A stretch of 64,000 nucleotides of DNA from the NCBI GenBank assembly GCA_905250115.1, contig CAJNOI010000121.1:74241-138240 (forward strand), written 5' to 3'. The notes beneath the pieces are model-generated. The model was not told the origin of the DNA. It saw only the letters and a program-made list of their open reading frames with translations, and did not search any database. Of this stretch, positions 1 through 12,960 are shown one piece after another. A program made the position numbers and the translations under genes. Position 1 is the first letter of the stretch; each line of letters opens with the position of its first letter. This DNA comes from Adineta steineri. Lineage: Eukaryota; Rotifera; Eurotatoria; Adinetida; Adinetidae.

Positions 1-193
1 TTATTGTAAACATAGACAAAGAAAACATAAAAGTCTCAGATATATGTATATTGTTAATTTATCTCAAATTTATTAATCATAAGGAGAAAAAATACCGATG
101 TAAAATACTTTCGAAACTACATGAAAATGATTCACTGTTTTGATGTCGTTATCAAGTTTACACCAAGCGTTTTTTTTGTTATTCTGACGCGAA

Positions 194-567
194 TAGGGAT
201 ATGCAGTGTCGGTTTACTGAGCACCGAATTCCACTGAGAACGATTTTCACTGACACTTATATTGGGTGTTCGGTGCTTACCGTGCTACTGAAAATATCGG
301 TGTCAGTGTTCACCAGACACCGAATATAAGTGTTCGGTGCTCACCGTACCATTGAAAATATCGGTGCCAGTGTTCACTGAACACCGAAGGTATCAGTTTC
401 TAAAATATTCTTGTGTTAAACCTTAGTATTTACAACAATATATCAGTATGTTCACCGAAAAACTGGCACGGTAAGCACCGAATACCGAAAATAAGTGTTC
501 GGTGGACACCGAACTGATATTTTAAGTGTCAGTTTTTCAGTATTTTCACTGACACTGCACATCCCTA
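194..567. mobile_element. hAT-type MITE, long form
   Basis: A 374-bp element with terminal inverted repeats: TAGGGATATGCAGTGTC at the left and, read inward from the right, TAGGGATGTGCAGTGTC. It is flanked by a perfect 8-bp duplication GACGCGAA (186-193 and 568-575). Short TIRs plus an 8-bp target duplication are the hallmark of hAT transposons. There is no coding capacity. The interior is built of degenerate subrepeats around TCAGTGTTCACCGA on both strands. The same insertion, reduced to 132 bp, sits at the matching place in the right arm (46184-46315). Confidence 0.85.
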
Positions 568-575
568 GACGCGAA

Positions 576-2553
576 ACTTCTCCTATACTTATTTTTGATC
601 AATACAGTCAGATAAAAAGGAAAACTTTTTTAGATATTCATTGATTGTTAAACTACGAATTATTTGTCGATTTAGGAGTACATTCTATACGCAAGTTAAG
701 ACAATTCCGAAGAGCACTTAATTTATTTAAAATGCATCTAATAATTAACTTTCTCTTAACATCACCTGGATATGTTTTTGCCAAACAAATTTCTCTTTTC
801 TAAGATTTCTCAACAATAACTTTTTAGCTTCGCGATAGACAGATTAAAAATTCTAAACATAATAATTGTTCTTAAATATCGTTCGTGTCATAACCTTAAC
901 AACATACAAGTACAAACTAATCTAAAGTATTTTCTCTTCGTTCTTCAGAAAATTAAGAAAAACTACACTGCCAAATATTATAGATTGGAAAAATAAAACA
1001 TCCCGTTTTATTTTAAAATCTTTCTATCTAGTTTTTGATTTGTACATAAGAAATATCAAATAATATATGTATACTCACATTTTAATCAGTTGACTATGAT
1101 TGAGTATAAGAAAATATTTTTTGTGTCGATCATGTGAATATGATTCAATTAAATCGACAATATATACAATGGATTTCTGATTGGTTTTTGCAACTAAAAC
1201 AAATATGAAAAAAAATGGTAAATTATCATTATCGAATCATATTTTCTTAAAACTACCAAGAATATTTTCACTGTTTTAATATTACTCATCAATCTACTAA
1301 AAGTACGTGTTCATATTATTGTCGATTAAATTAATAATTTAACAATCTCTATATAAAAAAGATGATGGTGATCGATCGATAGTAATACAAATTTCTATTC
1401 GATAGATTATACTAACCAATCAAATACTGAAGGATATTTTATGAAGGAAGATTCAATAGATGTCTGAAGAATCAAACAAAAAAAGTATTATTTTAGATTA
1501 AAAAAATGTCTAAAATTGAATTTATAAGATAGATATACTTTTCCGAAATTATTTCGAATAAATTATAATTAAAACTGTTCATATTTCAGATGGAATTCGC
1601 AAGCAATATCATAAATGCATTATCTAATAATAATATACGATTAGTATACTTATGATAACATGCTTGATAATAAAATCATTAAGTATATATATATGTATTT
1701 GTATAATGAAAAAAAAGGGAAAGACTTGATTGCTTTTTCAAGCTAACTAAAACGAGTATTAATCACATGTGTAGTAAATAATAAATAGAAGAAAAAATGT
1801 TTTTTCTATTATCGTTTTTTTAGTGGCGAATGTTATTAACTTGTTTTGAACGCAAAGGGGAAGGAGCGAGACTTCCGTACTTTCATTGTACTTCCCCTCC
1901 TACTCTCATCATACTTCTCCACACTCCAGTCGTGCGTCAAAAGAATTTCAAGTAAATGAAGTCATGTTTTTCCCCTCGGTCACAATCGACTTGACTAGGA
2001 AAATTAATTCTATAAATAGAATTATTGAGTACAGACGAATGATTGGATAATTAAAAAAAAATTTATTCACTAAATTTTATATTCAATACACTCAGTGGCG
2101 GTTGGTGATCCGGCGACCGCCACCCCCTGATAATTTTTATTTTCTCTAATTCTATCGAATGCATCTTTTTCTTCTTACCTGAAAAAATTAAATCAAATAT
2201 ACTTCACGTCATGTCTTTATATTGACTACTAAATGATGAATAGTTTTTCCGAAAAAGAAAATGTTTTGCATAATTTATTTTCTTCTGTCTTCCACATTCT
2301 ACATATATATTCTCCGGATATAAACATAAATGACTTTTACATTAGAAAAAAAAACACACACATCGGTAAATTCATTTTTCTAATGTACAAAAAACTATCT
2401 TTGGAAGACAAAAACTTAATTGTAATCAAAAGCACCAAAATAGATATTTTTTAGATCATTACAAGAATAAAACGATCTGAGAAAAAATTGAAAATATTAT
2501 TTATTATTTTGTTTTTGCTTGTTCTAGATAATAAATCGTGCACCGTTTGATTA
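576..2553. other. AT-rich intergenic tract, 3' side of LARP4
   Basis: I see no supported gene. A 73-codon open frame at 2233-2454 is kept in both arms, but it lies in the 3' flank of LARP4 and resembles nothing I know. A GC-richer spot at 2094-2127 begins CAGTGGCGG, like the ends of hAT elements, and can form a GGCGGT/ACCGCC hairpin. The corresponding sequence in the other arm (about 44616-44650) has drifted. Confidence 0.5.
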
Positions 2554-4998
2554 CTATTGATTATTAGAATCAGATGTAATTGTTATTTGTTTTTCCGTTT
2601 GTGGTGATTGTAATGTATCAGAATTTTGATGATCATCAATAGAAGATGTATTTAAATCGTTCGAATGATTAACTATTATTTCATTTTGAGATAATGATGA
2701 ATGATTCTCTTCAACACTAAATAAAAAAAATTAATTATATTTATTTCAATTGACTAAAAATAAACGAACGGTGAAGTAGTATTGCTTTGACAAGAATTAT
2801 CTAAAGGATTGTTAATTATTGAACTTCCTTCATTGTTCGAAATTGGTTTTGTTGCGTTATTGTTAATCCTTAAAAATAATAATAATGATTATTAGATATT
2901 TTCTTAATTATTTACCGAGGTTTTGGCGGTATCACTCGATGTTTATGTTTATGATTACCATTGTATGCCTGAAAAACATGTACAATATAAATCGAAAGGT
3001 TTTATCATACTGCTATTAAATAATTCCTTCCTATTACTCTAAAATGAGATCTTAGTGTTCATTATTATAATGCATGCAAATATATTTAATGAAAAATAGG
3101 GCAAAGAAGATTTCTAGGAATTATACTATTCAATAACTATTATAGGAAAAAAAGGTAAATAAATATAAAATATTTCCTACTCTTATCAAAGAATTGAGAG
3201 GAATGAACTGTAAAATAGAAGATAAATTCCTCCGTGTTATATTTTCAAATATATATATATATATGATTAATTAATATATTACCATTGGTGAATATGAATC
3301 CATTGTTGGTGGTATATACCAAAAATTTGTTGGAAAAACATGATGCTAGAAAAAATAAATATTCGTATAAATGATGGAAGGTTTGTTTTGGATATTTACA
3401 TTTCTATTAACAAATTGTGTTTGCGGATAAAAATTCATATTTATTGGTTGTGGATTTGTGGCAAATGGATGTGTTGATGATAGATTATGTGGATGTTGTA
3501 AAATATTATAACTCATAGGTAAATGTTGTTGTTGTTGTTGGTGGTGTTGTAATATTTGTGTGGGATGATAATGAATTGTTGTATGTTGTTGAGGTATATT
3601 TCGAAGAAATGATGATTGATTTGTATGACTAGTAGGTATTGATTGAAGATAGACAGGAGCATATCGTTCTTGTGTTGAGATTGGTGAAGATTTCGATGGT
3701 ATAGATGGTTTTATTATATTATCGCTTGGTGAAACGACAGGTTTTTGCCAGAGACATGCTTTCATTCGAGCCTTAAATGAAGCAAAAGAATTATCTATAA
3801 AAATAATGACAAAAAGAAAAGGGTTGTTTTTACCAATATTTTTTGACCATGTATTGAAATATTTTCTCGTGTTAAATATAAAAATGCATTTTGAGCATCA
3901 TCTTCACTATTAAATGTAACATACCAACAATCTGAATGATCAGATTCTAATACTCGTTCACATCCAATTGCTGATACAGGACAAGATTCATTTATAAATA
4001 TTTCTAAAATTTCATTTTCTGTTGCATTTAATGGGACATTACGTAATATAATAATACAACGTTTTCGTGTTGGTAAATAAATTTTATCAGATGAACGAAC
4101 TTTTTTTTCTTCAGTATCAACTTCAACTAACGGTGATTCTAAAAAGAATGAATAAATTAATATTTGTAAAACAATTTCTATAGTTAGAACAGGTATTTCC
4201 GGCACACAGTAACATCAATTTTTAATAAGAAAATCTGTCATAGAATGAAAAATATTGTTCGATTTCCGGTAAATTCTTAGTCCCTGAGAGTTTTTAATTT
4301 GTATGAAGAAGAAAGATTGATTCTCACAGTACTTCATCTGATTGTATTAATCGATAGTTTATAGAATATAGGCTCTTGTCTATGTAATTAAACTTGACCT
4401 TCGAAGAAAATAGTTCAAAGTGTCTTATATATTACATTAAATGTCATCATGATCTATTATTTTATATTAAATGACACCCATAGAAAATAGGTGTGAAATT
4501 GTCCATTATTTTTTTTATCAAATCTAAGTGATCTCATCGAAATTATCTATTTAATTGTAAAATACAATCTAAAATTCTTGTATTACCCTTAAGAACATTA
4601 GTAATTAATTGTAAATCATGTGTAAGACGTTTAATCAGTTTAAAATTTGCAATCATTGCTATAGGTACATAATTATCAGCATCCATTTGTGATTGTAAAT
4701 AAATATCATTAATTATATTTTCTCTTTAAAAAATAAATGCAATTATTTCTCTTCAGTTTATTTTAAAAAAAAAATTTACTTTGAAAAATAATATTCTAAT
4801 TGTTTACGTAATTTTTCTTTTAATTGTTCGGGCGAAATTTGTGATTGTTGAATTTGTTGTTTATCTAAAAAAAGATTTAAGAAATAAATCAAATACGAAT
4901 TATACTTATTTATTTATACCTGATATTGTTTGATAATTTGTATTGAAACTTGTCGATGACCGATATTGTGTTAGAGAACTATCCATTTCATTATCCAT
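2554..4998 (-). CDS. LARP4: La-related protein 4 (LARP4/4B family), left copy
   Basis: RNA-binding protein of the cytoplasmic LARP4 group, which in other animals binds poly(A) and poly(A)-binding protein and stabilises mRNA. The gene has nine coding exons on the minus strand; the start codon is at 4996-4998 and the last codon at 2554-2556. The product is about 451 residues. Residues about 35-100 form the La motif, with core KQLEYYFSKEN and MDADNYVPI. An RRM-like domain follows, with core RCIIILRNVP and DCWYVTFNSEDDAQNAF. The C-terminal half is low-complexity, rich in Gln, His, Asn and Ser. Order, spacing and key residues match LARP4. The 5' UTR carries a GTT/CAA run (about 5095-5112) and a likely leader intron. 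It is nearly identical to the copy at 41741-44190; one visible difference is Pro versus Ala after the RRM motif NESC. I find no break in the frame. Confidence 0.9.
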
Positions 4999-6146
4999 CT
5001 AATCAAATATATAAATAATTCATTTTTGAAAATGAATATGGTATCGTGCGAAAAAATTATTTACCTTGGATGAAATAAATAATATTGATGTTGTTGTTGT
5101 TGTTGTTGTTGTCTCTGTCTGTCTTTTTTTTTCTCCCTTTTTTTTCTTATTTTTATGGTTCTATCGTCTTCTGCTTATTCTTGTTCTCTTGTTTTTTTTG
5201 TCTATCTACTGACGATTCATAAGCTACCATTCAAACGACAAGACTCTCGGTCCTATTTTTGCCATATGATAGAGAACAACAGCAGGAGTATTTTTCCCTA
5301 CTGATCAATGAGAAAGAAAACCGGTAAAGAAATACTGCCGCTGTTAACAAGGTCGTTTAGACTCTAATATTCTGTATCAACATTGACATTTCTATTTCAC
5401 ATATAAAATATAATTTTTATGAGTATTTAAGTTATGTATAATATAACTATATAAATATACTTCAATCATATCATAATAAAAAGCAAAAGTATCAATAATG
5501 ATATCAAAATCACAATCATTTTCGATAAAAACAAAAGTCTTGAAGTTTGACAAATATCATGAAAGTTTGTATAGATTAGTTCATTGCTTTGTATCATTTT
5601 ATTTCAAACAAATTCTTCGTGAATTAAAAAAGAATTACTCCAGAAAAATATGATCATTACAAACAAATTTCCAAAATAAGAATATGCTGAATAACTGCTA
5701 CACATATACGTTATATATCCTCTTAAATAGAGCTAAGTTTTTTTCTTCTTTAGTGTTATAATCAGATTTCGATGTATATAAATCATAAGTGGATTAAGAT
5801 GATCCTTGAAAGACTATTATTGTATTTTTATATGATAGTAAGTCAAAGAGAAAGATGTTGAACTTAATGAAAAATGAGAGAAAACAAATATTCTTAGATT
5901 TTTTTTTCGTTCATTCTTAAATAAACAACGAAGTTCACCAACTAAATCTATAAAATAAAATAATCTATAAATTCATTTTTATTTGTTAACTAAATCAACC
6001 AATCATATATTTAGACCATTTTTTTTACTTACTTCGTCTTCATATAATATATATAGTAGACGAACGTGTTGTTATTTATTATTTTCTTATCGATATATAA
6101 TACCTGATTAATACATTTTTTTTCAAAAAAATTTATTTAATCAATT

Positions 6147-9100
6147 ATGCCTTCATATGATGATGATTTACCTACGCAAGAAGAAGAGATTCTATTAAAA
6201 CAACTTGTTGAACATAGTGAAGAACAACAACGAATTCATGCAATTATTGAGGTAAGAAAAATTACAAAATAATTCATAGATAAATATCAAAAATGAAGAT
6301 TTACGATTGCGATACTTGTGAGGAAGAAATTTACTAAAAATAAATCTAAACAGGAGTTAGAATAGTACATAACTGATATATTGAATTTATTTTTAGGTTA
6401 AAAATTTAATAATTGGTTCAAAACGCTGTAAAACAGCATTTTATCGTGTTGGTACAGTTGATACACTTTTTAATTTACTTAAAGAATTATCATCAGTTAA
6501 TAATACTGAATTACTTATTGAAATAATTGATTGTATATCATCATTTGTTAAATCAAATAATAAAAATATTGTTAATCGTTTAATTGAAATTGGTTGTATT
6601 CAACAATTATTTTTCTTATTATCATCAAGAAATGGTTCAATAAATTTATGTGAATCATGTCTTCGATGTTTACGTTCATTTTTTCTTCCAAAATTATTAA
6701 CAACAATGACATTTTCAAAAGTTGATTATTCAAATCCATTTTTAACACCAATACCATTTGTATTATTATGTGATCAAGATAAACATAAACCTCCATCATT
6801 AATAACGCAAACACAAAAATCTTCTTCAGCTATACAACTTACAACTATTGAACAATATTCACCGATTGATATTTTATTTGAAAATTCTCAATCAATTGAT
6901 ATACTTCTACAATCATTATCATTATCGAAATCTACACAATTATCGATTGTAGAAATTCTATGTTGTTTATGTGTTAATAATGAACGACAACAACAATTAT
7001 TTGATAAAAATTGTATACCAACTATTATGCATCTACTTGTACAAAATATCTATGATAAACAACAAAATAATAATAATAAAATTACTTCTGTCAGGTAAAT
7101 AAATAGTCTAAATTCTATATCGTACTTACGACGTCAGTAATACTTTCTATAGACACAATTCTACATTAGAGGAATAGTGATAAGTAAAATGATGGGTAGA
7201 GGAAAGATGCGGATGGGGTGTGGAAACGAAACGAACCCTTTCAAGCTCATGCGCATCTTTCGAGATCCTAAAATTATGATTCGCATTAATGGCGTTTTCT
7301 ATTTCCTGAAGTAACTTCACCTTATAACCATTTCTTCATTTTTCGAAACTTCTAGTTCAACCGCTACTTTATTTACTTATATTAAATAAAATTCCTAGTT
7401 TTATTTCTTAATATTTTAGTCTTACTAATGAATATATTATTGGTGTTTGTTTAAAATTTTTCTGTTCCTTATGTTACGAAAATCCTTCCATTGCTCAGCA
7501 TTTACATAGTATAACATATACTGAAACAAATCAAACATTATGTGACATAGTATCAAGTTTATTAACTAAAATCAATCGACCGGTTGTTATATCATATTAT
7601 GCATCAAAATTTTTTGTTAATCTTTGTAAAACAAAGGTGCTATTAGCTGATGATTCATTTGTTGCTCTTGATTCTTTAACAACATTAATACATTTATGTA
7701 CAAAATCAATTACAAATAAATGTATTTATTTGTATATTGAATGTCTTGATACACTTATTTATTTACTTAATGGAAATAGTACATTACATCATATAGCTAT
7801 GTATACAGAACAATTATTAAGTAAATTATTTTTATATATTTTTACACCATCAAAAATTCTTGATGAACATATTGATGATTCCGTACTTGTACAAATACGT
7901 TCATCAGCTTTAACATTACTTGCTGTTCTTTCATCACATCATGAAGATATAAAAAAACGTATTGCTGAACAAGAAAGTATGTTATTTATATTTTTATTAA
8001 TAGATTAGAATTCATAGAGTAGATGAAAACGTAATAGAATACTTATGTTAAGCATCCTAGGAAGAGATGACTTCTAAAATCGTGACATTATTCTTGATGA
8101 AACTCTTCAAAAGAAACAATGTATTGGCTTCAATGAAAGTTGGAAAAGTGCATCGAGATCACGAAAGATGCGGATGAGGTTAAAAGGGTTCGTCCTGTTT
8201 CCAAACCCTCTCCCGCATCTTTCGTATACCCGATACATCGGACAATATATTACATATATCAAAATTATGATTAATGTTCATTTAATATTCTTATCGTTTG
8301 TTTAGATTTAATTTCAACAGCAATTGAGTTTTGTCGTTCATCTAATTCATTACTTCAATTAGCTGCTTTTCGTCTTTTTCATGGTTTATCAAGAAGTGTT
8401 CATCAACTTCGTACAACATTTAATGATACAATTTGTGATATTTTACTTGATGCTATTAAATCAAATGATTTATCTCTTGTTAAAATTTCTTCATGTGTAA
8501 TTAGTAATATTGTTCTGGAATTTTCGACTTGTCGAACGGTAAAACTATCATAGATAAATTTATTTTATTTTTTTATTCGATAAATTTAGAGATTACTTAA
8601 TGGTGGTATACTTAACATACTTCTTACTCTTCTTACACATGTCGATCATGATTTATGTATAAATAGTATATGGGCTCTACGCAATCTATCATATTTAGCA
8701 ACACTTAAAATAAAACAAGATATAATCACAGGTAAATAGAATATTAACGTTGATGATACTGATAAGAATTTTATTGTTATGATCGAATAGATTTCTACTA
8801 GAATGTGTAATTTGTAAGTTTTTTTAAGATATAGGTAAATATTCAATGTAGAATTACAGGGAAAAGGGTTTTCACTTAAGGTTTGAAGCTTCGATACATA
8901 AAATACTATACCAATGAGAAGCCTAGAATCATTCTCTGACTAGTTGTCAAAGTCAAATGTGCTTCTACTTCTATGATTGAATAGTTTATTGACATAGCCG
9001 ATAATTAATGCAATAAGTTTGAAATATTGAATTCGAGTGCATGTTTGCTACTTCTGACAGGATATCTACTTTGTTGTTTTCGATCGTATTATAGAGAAAA

Positions 9101-9635
9101 TACTATGAAATTCTTGTAATTTAATTTTTTAAAGGATTGACAATCGATCGCATTTATTCATTACTTGAACAATGTACAGATGAACAATTTCTTATATGTT
9201 TATTATCGTTATTACGCAATATTTTCGATGAAAAAGATACTGATGCACTTTTACCAATGTTTAATGAAGCAAAATTATTGAATGTAAGGAATAAATCGAT
9301 TAAATTCTCTTGTTAATTGATTATAATATTTTAGACATTACAACGATTACTTGAGAAAAATAATCCTGAAGAAATTCGTCGTGAATTAAATACATTAATT
9401 GATCATCTTAATTCAAATAACAATCCAGTAATCGATTATTTATAGAAAAAGAAATTTTTCTATTCACATATTTTTAGTCTCAACAACGATTATCTTCAGA
9501 TTCGGTGAATTCATCTTGTCGAACATCACTCTTTCCTGAATGTAAATAAGAATTTGTTTTTTTCGATTATTTCTTATTTTTTTATAAATATATTTAGTTG
9601 TTTGTGATGAAATGGATCAATTGGATTGTTCATAA
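6147..9635 (+). CDS. ARMC8: ARMC8, armadillo-repeat subunit of the GID/CTLH ubiquitin ligase
   Basis: Nine exons: 6147-6251, 6397-7094, 7420-7976, 8306-8538, 8590-8731, 9135-9283, 9335-9427, 9478-9541, 9598-9635. Phases join without a break and give 692 residues, close to the vertebrate length of about 670. It is an all-helical armadillo protein. Diagnostic stretches are EDIKKRI in the middle and LFHGLSRSVHQLRTTF further on, which match the ARMC8 motif LHSLSRSVQQLRTSF. Later come NSIWALRNLSYLA and LLSLLRNIF. ARMC8 (yeast Gid5) is a scaffold subunit of the multi-subunit CTLH E3 ligase in cytoplasm and nucleus. Introns 2 and 3 each carry a small inverted-repeat element. Only exon 1 and part of exon 2 lie inside the duplicated arm. 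It is divergent from LARP4, with about 1.1 kb between start codons. Confidence 0.9.
7201..7262. repeat. Short inverted-repeat element in ARMC8 intron 2
   Basis: About 62 bp bounded by GAAAGATGCGG and GCGCATCTTTCG. When reversed, the element at 8161-8225 aligns to it almost along the whole length, including the shared core TGGAAACxxxACGAACCCTTT. This is therefore one of two dispersed copies of a miniature element and not a chance hairpin. Confidence 0.7.
8161..8225. repeat. Short inverted-repeat element in ARMC8 intron 3
   Basis: A 65-bp element with perfect 13-bp ends ACGAAAGATGCGG / CCGCATCTTTCGT. It is inserted in the opposite orientation to its relative at 7201-7262. No open frame. No clear target duplication beyond the ends. 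Confidence 0.72.
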
Positions 9636-12022
9636 AAATCAATATATGTATGAGAACAATAGGAGATGTGTTTAATCTGCTCACCTATTTATTTGAACTG
9701 AATAGTGCATGTTTCTTTTCCTATTTTTTTCTATTTTTTTCCTCAGTCTTTTTGAAAACAAATCAAATGATGATATGCAACAAGAATAAACACAGTTGTC
9801 GTTTTCTTATATTTTCAATATAATGTAATCATTTAATAATATCAAGTAACACAAAACATTAATCTACAAGTACTCCAGAGAATGTTTGGTAGTCTTACTG
9901 TTGATATTTTTTCAAAAATTATTACTAATAAAAAGAAGTCCTAATGCGAGAATTTTTGGGGACAAAGACAAAACGTACCAGGTGTCCCAAACACCTGGTG
10001 ATTTGTCCAGGTATTCGGATTCGACTTTTTTTTTTACCATTTGTACTGGGAGTCCGTAAAACATGTTGATCACGAGGACCATAACTTAAAAAAATACAGG
10101 TAAATCGGAACAAAATGCTCAACAGTATGTAAAATTTTTTCAGGAAATCGGATGACGGTATGGCTGTGGATGTGTACTATGAGAGAAGAATGACTTATAC
10201 ACCCACACCCTAAAAAAAAGTTGATGCGTTATGTCTCTTTCCCGAATTTTGTATTAACCATTTAACCTCATGTCTAAATTGATTATCAGACACTATAACT
10301 ATTTCTTCATAATGTCTTGATTATCTTTTGCAAGTTTACAAAAAAAACGTTCTATCTCATCCATTTTGAATACAGTACACTAAGATTCTTATAACGTATG
10401 CGTTGTGTCTAGACTTCAGAATTCCAACGATTGTTTATAAAATGACTGAATATACACTCCGTCAATTCCACGAACATTCTTTCTATTATATCGCTAATAA
10501 GTGGTTGTAGCTTTGAATTTCTATCGATTAAAAATGTACGTTATCAAATGTATTGAAAGAAAAACTAGTCCATAAATAAATATCTCATAAAAGTTCTTTT
10601 GATTAGACACATAAACTTTGCATAAAACATACAGCAATACTATGTGAAATAATGCTTTGTTATTTCTTTAGTTTTAAAGACGTATATAATTTATCTTTAA
10701 TCTAAACAAAATCAACCACCGTTACTTGTTTTTCGCTATGTAAGCAAGATGCGTCACATGTTTATTTCGTTCTTATATCTAATACGCATCATACATTAAG
10801 ACATCACATGCTAATCGATAAGGTATCACATGTTTAATTAAATGGTAATTTAAGCGTTTAACTTCTATGCGTGACATATTAGCAATTGACCAATCTTACA
10901 CATTCTATAGGGAAGCAAGCAAGCAATCATTTGTACAAGCTGATCAAACTTGGTTTTTTTACAAATATTGATTCTATCGCCATCTATGATTACTTAATCT
11001 CTTGCGACCTCATTGATATGATTAACTTGGTCATTTTCTAGAATTCTCCAACGAAATATACCAAAGATAACTCTTATCTTTTATATTTTTTTCTTTGTTT
11101 TATTTCAAATACTCATATTGAATATAAATCTTAAATTATCCGATTTCTGTCATTGAACTAACACCATAATGAAGGCAAATTTGTCTATGAAATGGCTGAT
11201 CACATGTGATTAAATTATGTTTTTTTTTTGCGCTGTCTCTATCTTTTTGCATACATTCGTTCTCATATGCATAGAACACCGTCAATGTCCTTTCATCTTC
11301 CTAATATTCCGCATCATTGAACATACGTGAGTTATTTCGTATTTAAATCAATATTCCAAACCCTTTCCTTCTTCAAGGATATTTTAACTAAACAAAATAC
11401 AAAAAAGAAAACTAGAAGACAATGTTTTTTTTAAATGTTTTCTTATGTTTTTGTTTTTCTTTATCATATGAAATATATGAAAAATATATATATGTATATT
11501 ACATGTTCAAATACATAATAAAAAACTATAGAAATGTTCTTTCTATGACCTTGGCTTCAAGTAACTAAATCTTAGATTGTTTTCGTTCGTTGTTGCTTCG
11601 CGCCCTACCGTCAAGAACAGAAAGAGAAGAAAAAAAAAGTTCTTTCTTCCTTCGTATTGTATATATTCATGTTTTCCTTCTGAGTCATTTCTCTCATGAT
11701 ACATCGCCATCACTGCAGTTACGTCGGTATATTATATAAATAGAAACAATTCTGATTACTATAATAGGTCATGAAAGTTCGATGTTTTTTCTAGATTTTC
11801 TAAATTCAACTCGTTTACAAATATTATTATTATTATTATTATTTAATCATCGTTTTTTATTTAGTAAGTTTAACATTTCTCATTAAAATGAAATTATAAA
11901 AATGTTTCACTCTTATATCTATCTGTAGTACACTCTTTCATTAAATAAAATCAAGCTGCTGCTCGTATACACTTACAAACCGAATAGACGTTGTTCAAAT
12001 ATACATATTCATTGAGCGCCAT
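9636..12022. other. Intergenic region, no gene seen
   Basis: AT-rich, with stops in all frames. A GC-richer patch at 9925-10122 holds a perfect 9-bp hairpin (ACCAGGTGT at 9977-9985, ACACCTGGT at 9991-9999, 5-nt loop), possibly a transposon remnant. At 10162-10210 there is a GGCTGTGGATGT / ACACCCACACCC imperfect hairpin, one of four similar ones in the window. A trinucleotide ATT run lies at about 11822-11842. The segment just upstream of 12023 is probably the promoter and 5' UTR of the ZFAND gene. Confidence 0.5.
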
Positions 12023-12960
12023 ATGGAACAGCCAGAATCGAATCCAACTTTTTGTACAAATAATTGTGGGTTTTATGGTTCATCACAGTTTGAAGGAATG
12101 TGTTCAAAATGTTATCGTGACCATGTCAGTCGTTCATTAACTGCTGGACGAACGAATTCATGTAATAGTATGTTGAATTTATTGTAAAAAAAGAAAACTT
12201 GAATAATGAATAAAAACATTTCTTTAGGCTATTATGCTTCTTCCAATACGCCTGTGACATCATCATCTCAAACGCTACTCTCAAACACATCTAACAATGA
12301 TTTACAACAAATGAGAGATGATCAAGATGAAGTTCTTGGTCGTATGGATGAAGATAATGATCTTCCTCCAATAAATTCAACAGTGAATAAAATGGATGAT
12401 GATAACAGTGAATCACCTTTGGCACTTGACGAACAATCACCAACAACAAAACAAGATAATGAACAAACTATTGATGAATCATCTACTAGTCTTCTTACTC
12501 GTGTCGTATCTGCTCCCACAATGCCAATTGTTATTTCAAGAAATATTGATATACCTGCTAAGAATGATTCAAATATTTCACTTTCAGTTATGGAAACTAG
12601 TTCACTAGGTAGAATTATTTTTTTATTGATTAAATATAAGTTTAGATTCTAGGAGCTGAATCAATATCTCCATTGACCGCATCCAGTGTTGATAAAAAAC
12701 AACGTAGTCGATGTACATGGCCAACATGTAATAAAAGACTTGGATTAACGGGTAAGAATAAATTTCCTTAGAACAAAAAAAAAAACTCCTTGTTTTTCGT
12801 TCTTTTTTTAGGCTTCGATTGTCGTTGCGGAGGACAATTCTGTCCACTACATCGTTATGCAAATGAACACAATTGCACATTTGATTATAAAGAACATGGT
12901 CAAAATGAAATTCGTAAAAATATGCCTGTTGTACAAGCAGAACGTGTCCGAAGAATTTAA
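12023..12960 (+). CDS. A20/AN1 zinc-finger protein, ZFAND5/ZFAND6-like
   Basis: Four exons (12023-12167, 12228-12608, 12653-12751, 12812-12960) give 257 residues. An A20 zinc finger is at the N-terminus (CTNNCGFYGSSQFEGMCSKC, residues about 11-30). A long Ser/Asp/Asn-rich linker follows, then a C-terminal AN1 finger with CTWPTCNKRLGLTG, FDCRCGGQFC and HRYANEHNC. The ending VVQAERVRRI closely matches the conserved end of ZFAND5/6. Such proteins bind ubiquitin and shuttle substrates to the proteasome, or act in stress responses. The A20-AN1 order and the short conserved C-terminus make the family assignment safe; ZFAND5 versus ZFAND6 cannot be decided. The start is the first ATG in the exon carrying the A20 finger. 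Confidence 0.92.

Larger units (their letters stand above)
1..6807 (+). repeat. Left arm of a large inverted repeat
   Basis: This stretch reappears in reverse complement at 39937-46511. Paired positions sum to about 46740 over most of the length, and to about 46510 outside the MITE at 194-567, which is longer here. The arm contains a complete LARP4 gene and the first 1.5 exons of ARMC8. By eye the arms differ by scattered substitutions and small indels, as expected of alleles or a recent duplicate. Base 1 still matches (46511), so the outer end may lie beyond the window. The inner end is the last base that matches the right flank of the 100-N gap, so the true arm length is unknown. Confidence 0.93.

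Noticed and set aside
2233-2454. 73-codon frame kept identical at protein level in both arms (partner 44290-44511)
   Set aside because: The arms are too similar for conservation to be informative. It lies in the LARP4 3' flank and shows no known motif.
5095-5112. Trinucleotide run near the LARP4 5' end as a coding polyglutamine tract
   Set aside because: It lies upstream of the start codon in the leader exon, so it is an untranslated microsatellite.
6572-6814. Antisense frame over ARMC8 exon 2
   Set aside because: It is a shadow of the ARMC8 coding strand; its protein is a Leu/Ile-rich by-product of AT-rich codons.
9977-9999. Perfect 9-bp hairpin as a regulatory RNA or terminator
   Set aside because: No gene or U-tract context in a eukaryotic intergenic region and only one copy; more likely transposon debris or chance.
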